A stretch of 64,000 nt of DNA, taken from assembly GCF_000719475.1 (NCBI RefSeq), contig NZ_JOGO01000027.1, forward strand, positions 1 through 64,000, written 5' to 3'. A program made the position numbers and the translations under genes. The stretch is from Streptomyces sp. NRRL F-5630 (lineage in GTDB: Bacteria > Actinomycetota > Actinomycetes > Streptomycetales > Streptomycetaceae). Under the pieces are notes generated by a model that saw nothing but the letters and a program-made list of their open reading frames with translations, made no database searches and was not told where the DNA came from. Position 1 is the first letter of the stretch, and every line of letters starts with the position of its first letter. This document shows positions 26,595 to 38,427 of the stretch, piece by piece.

Positions 26595-26637
26595 GCCGGC
26601 GCACCCTACCGGGCCCTCGCGCCCGCGTCCCCGGACC

Positions 26638-26994
26638 TCACCCGCCGTGGGCCAGCACGTTGAGCACCGCTCCGCTGCCCGGCTCCCGGACGAAGAAGCG
26701 GCGGACGCCCCACTCCTCGTCGCGCGGCGCGAACAGCACCTCCGCGCCGCTCGCGCGCAGCGTCTCGTACGCCGCGTCCACGTCGTCGACCTCGATGCTC
26801 AGCACGGGCGTGACGGGCCCTGTCGCGTCGCCCGTCGTCGTGCTGAGCTGGGCGCTCGGGGTGGCGGGCGCGGCGTGGGTGGCGATCCAGCCGTGGTCCA
26901 TCACCTGCTCCATGCCGAGAAGGGCGAAGAACTCCCGGCTACGGGCGGGGGACCGGGTGCGCAGGAGGGGGACGACGCGGCGTACGGAGACCAT
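26638..26994 (-). CDS. VOC (glyoxalase/bleomycin resistance) family protein
   Basis: 118 aa, one vicinal-oxygen-chelate unit. RVVPLLRTRSPARSREFFA-LLGM opens the fold; LSIEVDDVDAAYETLRASGAEV and FFVREPGSGAVLNVLAHG close it. Metal ligands are not certain. Length fits a half-barrel that dimerises. Function unknown. ATG at 26994. Confidence 0.83.
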   Translation of the reverse strand: MVSVRRVVPLLRTRSPARSREFFALLGMEQVMDHGWIATHAAPATPSAQLSTTTGDATGPVTPVLSIEVDDVDAAYETLRASGAEVLFAPRDEEWGVRRFFVREPGSGAVLNVLAHGG

Positions 26995-27039
26995 CGGGGC
27001 CGCCTCTCGGTCGGGGGCGTGCTCGGTCGGTGGGCCGGC

Positions 27040-27546
27040 TCAGTCGGTGGGCCAGCGCTCCCCGCATTGTGAGCAGAACACCGGGCGCGTGTCCGCCGAT
27101 ACGCGCCCGCACCCCGGGCACACGAGCGGCAGCAGGCAGGCGGGCTCGCCGCCCTCGGCCGCCGCTTCCGCCCGCCGCCCCGTGATCGTCAGCCCCGCCC
27201 TGCGCCGGTGCGCCGTCACGTACGCGAGCCCGCGCGCCCCCGCCCGCAGCTCTCGCGCCGCCCCGCGCGGCAGCCACACCGCGCTGCCAGGACGCACCGC
27301 CGTCCCCCCGGCCGACCCCGTCCCCGCCACGACGAGCAGCAGTACGTCCACCGCGTCCTCGCGGTGCGCACCGACCTCCTCGCCCGGCCCCAGCCGCACG
27401 AGGTTGGCGTCGAGCTGGCGTCCTTCCTCCGCGAGCCGCCACAGCGCCCCGCGCGCCTCGCCGGACGCCTCGCGCAGCACCGTGCCGAAGTCCGCGAGGA
27501 GGCGCGGCGCGGGAGTCCGTGGGGGGAGGGGCGCGGGGTCCGTCAT
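27040..27546 (-). CDS. Cupin-like protein with a C-terminal zinc ribbon
   Basis: 168 aa. Residues about 40-110 look like a small cupin (LVRLGPGEEVGAHREDAVDVLLLVVAGTGSAGG). The last 30 residues carry two Cys pairs, CPGCGRV and CSQCGERW, a zinc ribbon. The combination is unusual to me and no function is known. It is followed by the VOC gene on the same strand, 45 bp apart. Confidence 0.65.
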   Translation of the reverse strand: MTDPAPLPPRTPAPRLLADFGTVLREASGEARGALWRLAEEGRQLDANLVRLGPGEEVGAHREDAVDVLLLVVAGTGSAGGTAVRPGSAVWLPRGAARELRAGARGLAYVTAHRRRAGLTITGRRAEAAAEGGEPACLLPLVCPGCGRVSADTRPVFCSQCGERWPTD

Positions 27547-27664
27547 GGGAGGGGCCTTTCGGGAGGCGGTGCCAGGGCGGCGGTGCGGGAGGAGCGGCGG
27601 TACGGGGCCGGGGGCGTGGTCCGCCCCGGCGTGCCGTGACCCCCGGCGGGCGGGGCGGGGGCCC

Positions 27665-28225
27665 CTACCTCACCAGCGGCAGCACGATCGTGTCCACGAT
27701 CTCTTCGAGCACCTCGTCCGGCACCGGCGCGAACGAGATCAGGATCTCGTGGCGCAGCAGGTCGAAGGGGAGTCTCTTGATCCGCTCCGTCAGACGGCCG
27801 GGGGCGATCTCGCCGCGTGCCAGCGCCCGTTCCCAGATCACGTCGCCGTTCGCCTCGCGCGCCTCCGTCAGGAGGTCCCCCGGGTTCGTGCCCGTCTCCT
27901 GGTAGTAACCGGCGAGGTGCGCGTTCATGACCGTGATGAGCCGCACGCGCGTCTCGTTGATCGTCCGCATGAGGGTCAGGACGTCCCCGCGCAGGCTGCC
28001 CGTGTCGGGTACGTCGATGTGCGAGCGCTTCAGTACGTGGCCGACGGCGGCCCGTACGAGCGTGTCGCGGTCCGGCCAGCGGCGGTAGAGGACCGGCGGG
28101 CTCGTCCCCGCGCGCCGCACCACCGCGTCCATCGTGAAGCCGGCGTACCCGTGCGCCGTCAGCTCCTCCCACGCCGCGTCCAGGAGCGCCCGCTCCAGGG
28201 CGGCACCGCGTCGCCGCTCGGCCAT
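27665..28225 (-). CDS. TetR-family repressor, probably of the adjacent MFS exporter
   Basis: 186 aa. HTH at about residues 10-55 (LERALLDAAWEELTAHGYAGFTMDAVVRRAGTSPPVLYRRWPDRDTLV), then a variable ligand domain. It is divergent from a DHA2 efflux gene, and the 110-bp gap between them holds two operator-like inverted repeats with identical half-sites. This is a classic TetR/efflux pair: the ligand is likely a substrate of the pump. Confidence 0.9.
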   Translation of the reverse strand: MAERRRGAALERALLDAAWEELTAHGYAGFTMDAVVRRAGTSPPVLYRRWPDRDTLVRAAVGHVLKRSHIDVPDTGSLRGDVLTLMRTINETRVRLITVMNAHLAGYYQETGTNPGDLLTEAREANGDVIWERALARGEIAPGRLTERIKRLPFDLLRHEILISFAPVPDEVLEEIVDTIVLPLVR

Positions 28226-28243
28226 CCACCTACCCTCCCCACC

Positions 28244-28269
28244 CTTTAGATAGACTTGCCTATCTAAAG
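28244..28269 (-). promoter_or_regulatory. TetR operator 1
   Basis: Perfect 10-bp arms CTTTAGATAG and CTATCTAAAG flank a 6-nt spacer, 19 bp before the tetR start. The half-site AGATA and 8-nt core spacing recur in operator 2. Confidence 0.75.
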
Positions 28270-28300
28270 CTGGACCCCTACTCTCGTTCCCGAAAGCTCT

Positions 28301-28318
28301 AGATAGGACTGTATATCT
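28301..28318 (+). promoter_or_regulatory. TetR operator 2
   Basis: AGATA and TATCT flank an 8-nt spacer, the same half-sites and spacing as the core of operator 1. It lies 18 bp before the MFS start. The outer arms are degenerate. Confidence 0.6.
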
Positions 28319-28335
28319 TAAGGCGGTGTCCCGTC

Positions 28336-29820
28336 ATGCCCGCTCACTCCTCCGCACCCGTCCCGCCGGACCCCGCGCCCGCCGCTCGCGGCCCCGCCGG
28401 TCCCGGCGGCCCCGCCCCTGTCGATCCCGCCGTCTGGCGGCTCGCCTTCACCGTCGTCATCGGGGCCCTCGCCGTCGTCTTCGACACGACGATCGTCACC
28501 GTCGCGTTCGACGACCTCACCCGCTCCCTGCACACCTCGATCGCCACGATCCAGTGGGTGGGCACCGGCTACCTGCTCGCCGTCTTCGTCACGATCCCGC
28601 TCACCAAGTGGGCCCAGGCCCGGGTCGGCGGCAAGCGCCTGTGGACCGGCGCGCTCACCGTGTTCCTGCTGGGCTCCGTGCTCAGCGCGCTCGCCTGGAA
28701 CGCGCCCGCGCTCATCGCCTTCCGCGTCGTCCAGGGGATCGGCGGCGGCATCATGATGCCGCTCATGGCGACGCTGATCATGCAGGCGGCGAAAGGTCGC
28801 GAGATCGGCCGCGTCATGGCGACCGTGACCCTGCCCACCGCGCTCGGGCCCCTCCTCGGCCCCGTGCTCGGCGGCCTCCTCCTGAGCGTCGGGAACTGGC
28901 GCTGGCTCTTCCTCGTCAACATCCCCTTCTGCCTCGTCGGCGCGGTCCTCGCCCACCGCGACCTCCCGGACGACCGCCCCGCCCCCGGCGCCCCGCGCCC
29001 CGCACTCGACGTCGTCGGTCTGCTGCTGCTCTCGCCGGGCGTCGCCGCGCTCCTGTACGGGCTCTCGCGGGTCGAGGGCAGCGCGGGCCTCGCCCGCGCG
29101 GGTGTGCTCGTGCCGCTGGTCGCGGGTCTCGTCCTCGTCCTGGCCTTCGTCGCCCGCTCGCTGCCGCGCGCGCACGCGCTCATCAACCTGCGGCTCCTGC
29201 GCCACCGCGCGCCCGCGGCCTCCGCCGCCCTGCTCTTCCTCGGCGGCACGAGTCTGTACGGCGCCATGCTGCTGCTCCCGCTCTACTGGCAGCAGGTACG
29301 GGGCGAGGGCGCGCTCGGCGCGGGGCTGCTCCTCATCCCGCAGGGCCTCGGCACGCTCGTCGCCCGGACCCGCGCGGGGCACCTCACCGACCGGCTCGGG
29401 CCGCGCCCCGTCGCCCTCACCGGCTTCGCGCTGGTGACGCTCGGCACCCTGCCCTTCGCCCTCGCGGACGCGCACGCGCCCACGGTGCCGCTCCTCGCGG
29501 CGCTCTTCCTGCGCGGACTCGGCCTCGGTGCCGCGATGGTCCCGCTCAACGGCGCCGCCTTCCTCGGCCTCGCCCACCACGAGATCCCGGACGCGAGCAT
29601 CATCTCGCGCGTCTCCCAGCAGATCGGCGGCTCGGTCGGCACCGCCGTGCTCGCCGTCGTCCTTCAGCACACGACGGCGAGCGCCGAGACGGTGGCCGCC
29701 GGTTACGGCACGGCCTTCTGGTGGGCGCTCGGGGCGACGGCGCTGGCACTGCCGCTGTCACTGCTGCTCCCGGGACGGGAGGCCGAAGGGGCCTCGTCGA
29801 GCGGGGGGAGCGGGCGGTGA
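28336..29820 (+). CDS. DHA2-family MFS drug efflux transporter (EmrB/QacA-like)
   Basis: 494 aa with about 14 membrane segments. A Pro/Ala-rich cytosolic start precedes helix 1 (LAFTVVIGALAVVFDTTIVTVAF), which carries the DTTI motif of DHA2 pumps. VQGIGGGIMMPLMATLIMQ and TLPTALGPLLGPVLGGLLL are motif C regions of drug/proton antiporters. Substrate unknown. Under likely control of the divergent TetR. Confidence 0.9.
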   Translation: MPAHSSAPVPPDPAPAARGPAGPGGPAPVDPAVWRLAFTVVIGALAVVFDTTIVTVAFDDLTRSLHTSIATIQWVGTGYLLAVFVTIPLTKWAQARVGGKRLWTGALTVFLLGSVLSALAWNAPALIAFRVVQGIGGGIMMPLMATLIMQAAKGREIGRVMATVTLPTALGPLLGPVLGGLLLSVGNWRWLFLVNIPFCLVGAVLAHRDLPDDRPAPGAPRPALDVVGLLLLSPGVAALLYGLSRVEGSAGLARAGVLVPLVAGLVLVLAFVARSLPRAHALINLRLLRHRAPAASAALLFLGGTSLYGAMLLLPLYWQQVRGEGALGAGLLLIPQGLGTLVARTRAGHLTDRLGPRPVALTGFALVTLGTLPFALADAHAPTVPLLAALFLRGLGLGAAMVPLNGAAFLGLAHHEIPDASIISRVSQQIGGSVGTAVLAVVLQHTTASAETVAAGYGTAFWWALGATALALPLSLLLPGREAEGASSSGGSGR

Positions 29821-29949
29821 GGGGGCGGACCAGGGTGGACGGGGGCTCGGGGGCAGGGCGGCCGGTGTCCCGCCCCGGACGCGATCCGCCCGCCGCCCCG
29901 CCGACCGCACCCCCCGGGCGTCGCGCCCCCTCGCGAACTGCCCCCCCGT

Positions 29950-32772
<2,823 letters not shown>

Positions 32773-34176
32773 TTGTCCGTCCGCGCTGAAAACGAAGCAC
32801 AGGAAACGCCCCAGCAGGCACTCGGGGCGGCGGCGGCGCGTAATCTCGCCACCACCACGAAGTCCGCCCCGCAGATGCAGGAGATCACCTCCCGCTGGCT
32901 GCTCAAGGCGCTGCCGTGGGTCTCCGTGCAGGGCGGCACCTACCGGGTCAACCGCCGCCTCTCCTACTCCGTGGGCGACGGTCGCGTCACCTTCGTCCAG
33001 ACCGGCTCGCAGGTCAGCGTCATCCCCGACGAGCTGCGCGAACTGCCGCCGCTGCGGGACTTCGAGGACGCCGACGCGCTCCGCGAACTCGCCTCCCGCT
33101 GCGAGCAGCGCGTCTACCCCGCCGGTACGGTCATCACGACCGCCGGTGAGTCCGCCGACGCCGTCCACCTTCTCGCCCACGGCCGCGTCGCCCGGCTCGG
33201 CACCGGCTCGTACGGCGACGAGACGAACCTCGGCGTCATCGGCGACGGCGCCTACTTCGGCGAGCAGGCCCTCCTGTCCGAGGACGCCGTCTGGGAGAGC
33301 ACGGCCCGCGCCGAGACCGAGTGCACCGTCCTCGTCCTCAGCCGCGCCGACGTGCTCAACCTCGCCGAGCGCGCCCCCTCCCTCGCCGACCACCTGCGCC
33401 ACGCGGCCCGCCTGCCCGAGCAGCGCACCAACAAGTACGGCGAGGCCGCGATCGACCTCGCCGCCGGGCACAGCGGCGAGCCCGTCATCCCGCACACGTT
33501 CGTCGACTACGAGGCGAGCCCGCGCGAGTACGAACTCTCCGTCGCGCAGACGGTGCTGAAGGTCCACACGCGCGTCGCGGACCTCTACAACCAGCCGATG
33601 AACCAGACCGAGCACCAGCTCCGGCTCACCGTGGAGGCTCTGCGCGAGCGCCAGGAGCACGAACTCGTCAACAACCGCGACTTCGGGCTCCTCGCCAACG
33701 CCGCCTACGACCAGCGCCTCCAGCCGCACGACGAGGTGCCGAGCCCGGACGACATGGACGAACTCCTCTCCCGGCGCCGGGGATCGAAGCTCTTCCTCGC
33801 CCACCCGCGCGCCATCGCCGCCTTCGGCCGCGAGTGCAACAGGCGCGGCCTCGTCCCCGAGTCGATCGACGTCGGCGGCCACCGCATCCCGACCTGGCGC
33901 GGCGTCCCGATCTACCCGTGCAACAAGATCCCGGTGGGCGAGGACCGCACGACCTCGATCATCTGCATGCGTACGGGCGAGGAGGAGCAGGGCGTCATCG
34001 GCCTGCACCAGCCGGGCATCCCCGACGAACTGGAGGCGAGCCTGTCCTGCCGCTTCATGGGCATCGACGAGCAGGCGATCATCTCCTACCTCGTCACCGC
34101 CTACTACTCGGCGGCCGTCCTCGTGCCCGACGCGCTGGGGGTCCTGGAGAACGTGCAGGTGAGCCGCTGGCGCTGA
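32773..34176 (+). CDS. Family 2B encapsulin nanocompartment shell protein (cyclic-nucleotide-binding-domain type, EshA-like)
   Basis: 467 aa from a TTG at 32773 with GGAGG upstream. The N-terminal arm (about 1-80) and the C-terminal two thirds (about 235-467) fit an HK97-type encapsulin: [83 protein letters not shown] cyclic-nucleotide domain is inserted at about 95-215 ([16 protein letters not shown]). In that cassette the usual Arg before the final Ala/Thr pair appears replaced by Trp, so classic cAMP binding is uncertain. The family is known from 2-methylisoborneol and EshA systems. Its divergent neighbour is geosmin synthase, the candidate cargo. Confidence 0.88.
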   Translation: MSVRAENEAQETPQQALGAAAARNLATTTKSAPQMQEITSRWLLKALPWVSVQGGTYRVNRRLSYSVGDGRVTFVQTGSQVSVIPDELRELPPLRDFEDADALRELASRCEQRVYPAGTVITTAGESADAVHLLAHGRVARLGTGSYGDETNLGVIGDGAYFGEQALLSEDAVWESTARAETECTVLVLSRADVLNLAERAPSLADHLRHAARLPEQRTNKYGEAAIDLAAGHSGEPVIPHTFVDYEASPREYELSVAQTVLKVHTRVADLYNQPMNQTEHQLRLTVEALRERQEHELVNNRDFGLLANAAYDQRLQPHDEVPSPDDMDELLSRRRGSKLFLAHPRAIAAFGRECNRRGLVPESIDVGGHRIPTWRGVPIYPCNKIPVGEDRTTSIICMRTGEEEQGVIGLHQPGIPDELEASLSCRFMGIDEQAIISYLVTAYYSAAVLVPDALGVLENVQVSRWR

Positions 34177-34203
34177 GCCGACGGCGCCGCGCCCCCGCAC
34201 ACA

Positions 34204-34242
34204 CGGCGGCCCGTACCCCCTCGGGTGGGGTACGGGCCGCCG
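34204..34242. terminator. Strong bidirectional hairpin terminator
   Basis: A 16-bp perfect stem (CGGCGGCCCGTACCCC and complement) with a 7-nt loop lies between the converging shell gene and DUF4232 gene. Confidence 0.75.
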
Positions 34243-34298
34243 CGCGTCCGCCGGACCGGCGCGGTCCCCGGGGCCGAGCCGGCACCGGTGCCGCGCGG

Positions 34299-35093
34299 TC
34301 ACCAGGTCAGCGCGTCGCTCATCTCGTACTGCCAGTAGGTGACCCCGGCGTTGTCGTCCAGGTACACCTTGCCGCCCGGCGCCTTCAGCGTGGCCACCCC
34401 GCCGACCGTCCCAGCGTCGTTCCTGCCGGGCATCGAGACCGCGATCTTGCGGGAGGTACGGCCGTGGTCGCCGTCGCCGCCGAGCGCGATGGCGGCGTAG
34501 GCGTGCTCGCCCGGCGCGAGTGTCACGACCGCCTGCGGCTTGGACTCCTCGATCCGCCGCGTGGCGGCCTGGTCGCCGTCGAAGCCGACGTACGGCGCGT
34601 AGTACGCGTTGCAGGTGGCGCCGGAGGTGTTGGTGAGGGTGATGAGGAGGTGGTTGATGGGGCGGGTGACGGAGGAGACCTGGACCTTGCTGTTGGTCGC
34701 GGTGCAGGGGGTGTCGGCCCGGCCCTTCCCGGCACTCCGGCCGGTCTGCGCTCCGCCGCTCGCGGCACCGGCCGAGTCCTTCGCCGTACCGCCGGCCGCA
34801 CCCGCACCGGCGTGCGAACCGGAAGAGTCCGAGGAGTCCGACGAGCCCGAGGAGCTGGACGACCCGGCCGCGCCGCTCGCGTCGCCGCTCCCCTTGCCGG
34901 ACTCCTCCGCGCCCTTCCCCTCCGCCTTCTCCTTCTGACTCGCCTGGGAGACCGTGGTCGCGGGACCCGCGTCCTTCGCCTCGCCGACCCCGCCGCTCCC
35001 GCCGCCCGAGCAGGCGGTGAGCGCGAGGGCGCCCGTCGCGACGAGGGCGGCGGCGAGGGGGCGAAGGGAGCGGGTACGGGTGAAAGCGCGCAT
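34299..35093 (-). CDS. DUF4232 lipoprotein
   Basis: 264 aa. A signal peptide with lipobox LTAC (RPLAAALVATGALALTACSGG) is followed by a long Ser/Gly/Ala-rich linker (about 35-125). The C-terminal DUF4232 domain (about 130-264) has CTATNSKVQVSS, then HLLITLTNTSGATCNAYYAPYVGF and a closing YWQYEMSDAL. Two Cys in the domain may form a disulfide. It would sit on the outer face of the membrane. Role unknown. It faces the shell gene across a terminator, so it is not in that operon. Confidence 0.85.
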   Translation of the reverse strand: MRAFTRTRSLRPLAAALVATGALALTACSGGGSGGVGEAKDAGPATTVSQASQKEKAEGKGAEESGKGSGDASGAAGSSSSSGSSDSSDSSGSHAGAGAAGGTAKDSAGAASGGAQTGRSAGKGRADTPCTATNSKVQVSSVTRPINHLLITLTNTSGATCNAYYAPYVGFDGDQAATRRIEESKPQAVVTLAPGEHAYAAIALGGDGDHGRTSRKIAVSMPGRNDAGTVGGVATLKAPGGKVYLDDNAGVTYWQYEMSDALTW

Positions 35094-35348
35094 GGCGAAG
35101 ACCTCTCGGGCGGTACGTGGTGGCGCACGGCCACCGGCGGTGTGCCCGGTGGGCGGCCGGTCGTGAACCGGCGCCGTGCTTTGATGTCCTGAGCTTGGCC
35201 CCGCCCGTGTCCCGGCCGCCAGCGCGACGGCCCCGGCCGGGACGCCGGAACGATTCCACCCCCTCTGAGCTGCGCGAACGAGGGGTTCCTGGAACGGCCG
35301 GACGGGACGGCGGCGGGGGTACGGAGGACTGAGGGAAGGCGGTACGGG

Positions 35349-36833
35349 GTGGCTTCGGGGAGCGAGAACGAGGCGTTCGCCGCTCGGTTGAAGGAGCTCA
35401 AGGAGCGGTCCGGGCTGAGCTACGGCCAGCTCGCCAAACGCCTGCACCTGAGCACGTCGACCCTGCATCGCTACTGCAACGGGGACGCGCTCCCGGCGGA
35501 GTTCACTCCCGCCGACCGCCTGGCGCGCCTCTGCGGCGCCGACCGCGCCGAGCTGATGGACCTGCACCGCCGCTGGCTGCTCGCGGACGCGGCGAGGGCC
35601 GCGGCGAAGGACCAGCAGGAGACGGCACGGGGCGAACGGGGGCCATCGGCGCGGACGGAGCCCGAACCGGAGAAGGCGGCGGAGACACCTGTAGCGGCGG
35701 AGACACCCGCGCCGGAGAAGGCGGCGCAGTCCCCCGCGCCGGAGAAGGCCCCGGAGACCCCCGGACGCGCGGAGACCCCCGGAGGGGGCGGGGTCACCCC
35801 GGGCTCCCTGCGGGAGGAGGCCGCCGAAGCCCCCGCGCCGGAGGTCCCCGCGCCGCCGGAGCCACGGCCCGCGCCGCCCGCCGCCGGGGAGGGGCCCGCC
35901 GGGACCCCTGTCACCGGCACGGTCCCGCCTTCCCGCTCCCGCCGACCCCGCCTCCTCCTCGCCTCCGCCGCCGCGCTCGTGGTCCTGGTGGCGGGGGGCG
36001 GGATCGCGGCGGGGCGGCTCGCGGGCGGGGACGCGGGCGGCGGCCACGCGGCGGCGAAGGGGGGACCCGCGGCGGCGGGCCACGCGGTGACCCCGAGCCC
36101 TGCGGGGACCGAGAGCGCCGCGGCCTCGGAGAGCCCCTCGCCCTCGCCCTCGTCCCCGCCCTCGCCGCGCACGACCCCGGACCGTACGGCCTCCTCCGCG
36201 CCGGGCACGTCGGCGCCGGCCCCCCTCGCCACCGGCACCCCGGTCACGGCGCGCGTCAACGCGCACGCGTGGGAGGACCCGTGCAGCCCCCGCTACCTCG
36301 TGCACAGCGGCCCGGAGGAGGTGCCGCCCCCGCCGACCGAGGGCGACGCGGCGGGGTGGGCGCGGGCGCTGGGCGCCGTGCCCGCGGGGGAGCAGCGGAT
36401 CGCGGTGACGCTCCAGGGCAGGGGCGCCGAGACGGTCGTCCTGAACGCGATGCGGGTGCGGGCGCTGCGCAGCGGGCCGCCGCTCGCCTGGGACGCGTAC
36501 ATCATGGGCGTGGGCTGCGGCGGCAACGTCCCCGCGGAGGGCTTCACGACCGACCTCGACGCGCCCCGGCCCGAGCTGAAGCCGCTCTCGGGGCAGCGGG
36601 ACTTCCCGTACAAGGTGAGCGCGAGCGACCCCGAGGTCTTCTACGTGACGGCGCGCACGTCGGCGCACGACGTCACGTGGTGCCTGGAGATCGACTGGTC
36701 CAGCGGCGACCGACACGGCACCCTCCGCGTCACCGACGCGGGCACCCCCTTCCGCACGGCCCCCGCCAAGGGCCGCCCCACCTGGCGGCAGCCGCCCGGG
36801 GACACGGCGTGGGGGCCGGAGGTGAAGGGGTAA
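35349..36833 (+). CDS. Membrane-anchored XRE-type helix-turn-helix protein
   Basis: 494 aa. An XRE HTH lies at about 8-62 (FAARLKELKERSGLSYGQLAKRLHLSTSTLHRYCNGDALP). A Pro/Ala/Glu-rich linker follows with repeats such as ETPAPEKA. One membrane segment is at about 205-225 (LLLASAAALVVLVAGGGIAAG), and a secreted C-terminal domain of about 190 residues contains paired Cys (WEDPCSPRYLVH, GVGCGGN, WCLEIDW). A cytosolic DNA-binding part is thus linked to an outside domain. The domain is common in Streptomyces but undescribed as far as I know. GTG at 35349. Confidence 0.78.
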   Translation: MASGSENEAFAARLKELKERSGLSYGQLAKRLHLSTSTLHRYCNGDALPAEFTPADRLARLCGADRAELMDLHRRWLLADAARAAAKDQQETARGERGPSARTEPEPEKAAETPVAAETPAPEKAAQSPAPEKAPETPGRAETPGGGGVTPGSLREEAAEAPAPEVPAPPEPRPAPPAAGEGPAGTPVTGTVPPSRSRRPRLLLASAAALVVLVAGGGIAAGRLAGGDAGGGHAAAKGGPAAAGHAVTPSPAGTESAAASESPSPSPSSPPSPRTTPDRTASSAPGTSAPAPLATGTPVTARVNAHAWEDPCSPRYLVHSGPEEVPPPPTEGDAAGWARALGAVPAGEQRIAVTLQGRGAETVVLNAMRVRALRSGPPLAWDAYIMGVGCGGNVPAEGFTTDLDAPRPELKPLSGQRDFPYKVSASDPEVFYVTARTSAHDVTWCLEIDWSSGDRHGTLRVTDAGTPFRTAPAKGRPTWRQPPGDTAWGPEVKG

Positions 36834-37019
36834 CAGGCCGGACCGAGGGCCCCGGCCCCGCGTACGGTGCGCTTTCCGGCCCGGGGGCCCGCGCTCCCCG
36901 GCCCCGCACACGGTGCGCTCCCCGGCCCCGCTTCCCCCGCGCCGGCGGACCCGCGTTTTCCGGCCCGGCCCTCGGACCGCCGTACCCCTCCCGGCGCCCA
37001 CGCCCTAAGCTGCGCAGCC

Positions 37020-38243
37020 ATGACACCCGCACCCGCGTCCGCGCACGCCGAAGCCGTTCCCCGTCAGCAGCCCGCTCCGCTCGCCGCCCGTGCCGCCTCC
37101 GTCAAGTCCTCGCCCGTGCGCGACATCCTCGCCGTCACCGCGCGTCCGGAGGTCATCAACTTCGCGGGCGGCCTGCCCGCGCCCGAGTTCTTCGACGTGG
37201 CCGGGGTCGCCGCCGCCTTCGCGGCCGTGCTCGGGGAGAGCGGCGGCAAGGCGCTCCAGTACGCGACGACCGAGGGCGAGCCGACGCTGCGGGCCGCGCT
37301 CGCCGCCCGTACCACCGCGCGCGGGCTGCCCACCGAAGCGGAGGACCTGCTCGTCACGACCGGTTCGCAGCAGGGCCTTCACCTCGTGACGAGCGCGCTC
37401 GTCGAGGCCGGGGACACGGTGCTCGTCGAGAGCCCGTGCTACCTCGCCGCGCTCCAGGTCTTCGCCTTCGCCGGGGCGCGCGTCGTGCCCGTGCCCTGCG
37501 ACGAGGACGGCGTCGACCCGGAGGCGCTCGACGCGCTCGCCGCGCGCGAACGGCCGAAGTTCTTCTACTCCGTGCCGACCTTCCAGAACCCCACCGGGCG
37601 CACGACGACCGCCGCCCGCCGCGCCGCTGTCGCCGCCGTCGCCGCGCGGCGCGGCCTCTGGCTTCTGGAGGACGACCCCTACGGGGAGCTGAGGTACGAG
37701 GGCGAGCGCGTGCCGTGGCTCGCGACGTACCCGGGCGCCGAGGACCGCACGGTGCTGCTCGGCAGCTTCTCGAAGGTCATGGCGCCGGGGCTGCGGCTCG
37801 GCTGGCTGCGCGCGCCCGAGGCGCTGCGGCGCGCCTGCGCGGTCGTCAAGCAGTCCACGGACCTGCACACCCCGACCCTCAACCAGCTCGCCGCCGCACG
37901 CTACCTGGCCGACCACGATCTCGACGCGCACGTGGCGACCGTCGCCGCCGCGTACGGGCGGCGCAGGGACGCGATGCTCGCCGCGCTCCCCGCCGCCCTC
38001 CCGGACGGCGCGGAGTTCGCGCGGCCCGAGGGCGGCATGTTCGTGTGGGCGCGGCTCCCGGCGGGGGCGAACGCGGCGGATCTGCTGCGCGAGGTGGTCA
38101 CGTACGACGTGGCGTACGTGCCGGGGGCGCCGTTCTACGCCGCCGACCCGGACCCGCGCACCCTGCGGCTGTGCTTCGTCACGCAGGACGAGGCCACGAT
38201 CGGGGAGGGGCTGGCGAGGCTGGGGGCCGCGCTGCGGAGGTGA
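37020..38243 (+). CDS. PLP-dependent aminotransferase, class I/II (LysN-like)
   Basis: 407 aa. Fold-type I aminotransferase related to 2-aminoadipate aminotransferases. The start of the domain is VINFAGGLPAPEFF; VPTFQNPTGRTTT, then LLEDDPYGELRYEG and the PLP lysine in GSFSKVMAPGLRLGW. No N-terminal HTH, so it is an enzyme and not a MocR regulator. Substrate is probably an aromatic or alpha-aminoadipate-type amino acid. ATG at 37020. Upstream GC-rich DNA has a partial direct repeat. Confidence 0.9.
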   Translation: MTPAPASAHAEAVPRQQPAPLAARAASVKSSPVRDILAVTARPEVINFAGGLPAPEFFDVAGVAAAFAAVLGESGGKALQYATTEGEPTLRAALAARTTARGLPTEAEDLLVTTGSQQGLHLVTSALVEAGDTVLVESPCYLAALQVFAFAGARVVPVPCDEDGVDPEALDALAARERPKFFYSVPTFQNPTGRTTTAARRAAVAAVAARRGLWLLEDDPYGELRYEGERVPWLATYPGAEDRTVLLGSFSKVMAPGLRLGWLRAPEALRRACAVVKQSTDLHTPTLNQLAAARYLADHDLDAHVATVAAAYGRRRDAMLAALPAALPDGAEFARPEGGMFVWARLPAGANAADLLREVVTYDVAYVPGAPFYAADPDPRTLRLCFVTQDEATIGEGLARLGAALRR

Positions 38244-38427
38244 CGGCGACGCGTCCCCGCCGTGGCGTCAACGCCCGGTCACGGCAGGGCCGATGTCCCG
38301 CCCGGTGTCCGGCGGCCACCGCGCCGGGCGCTCGGAGCGCACCCGGCCCCGCCGTCCGCCCGCCCGGCCGCCGCCGCGCGTCACCCGCGCGGCGACGCAG
38401 CCCCGGCGCGCGGGGGACCCGCCCCCC

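Noticed and set aside
32773-34176. The cyclic-nucleotide-domain protein as a Crp/Fnr transcription factor
   Set aside because: No C-terminal helix-turn-helix; the C-terminal part fits an encapsulin shell fold.
36850-36960. A possible direct repeat (GGCCCCGC then ACGGTGCGCT) before the aminotransferase gene
   Set aside because: Two loose copies in very GC-rich DNA, with no symmetry or clear position relative to a promoter.
37020-38243. The aminotransferase as a MocR-type regulator
   Set aside because: There is no N-terminal GntR helix-turn-helix.
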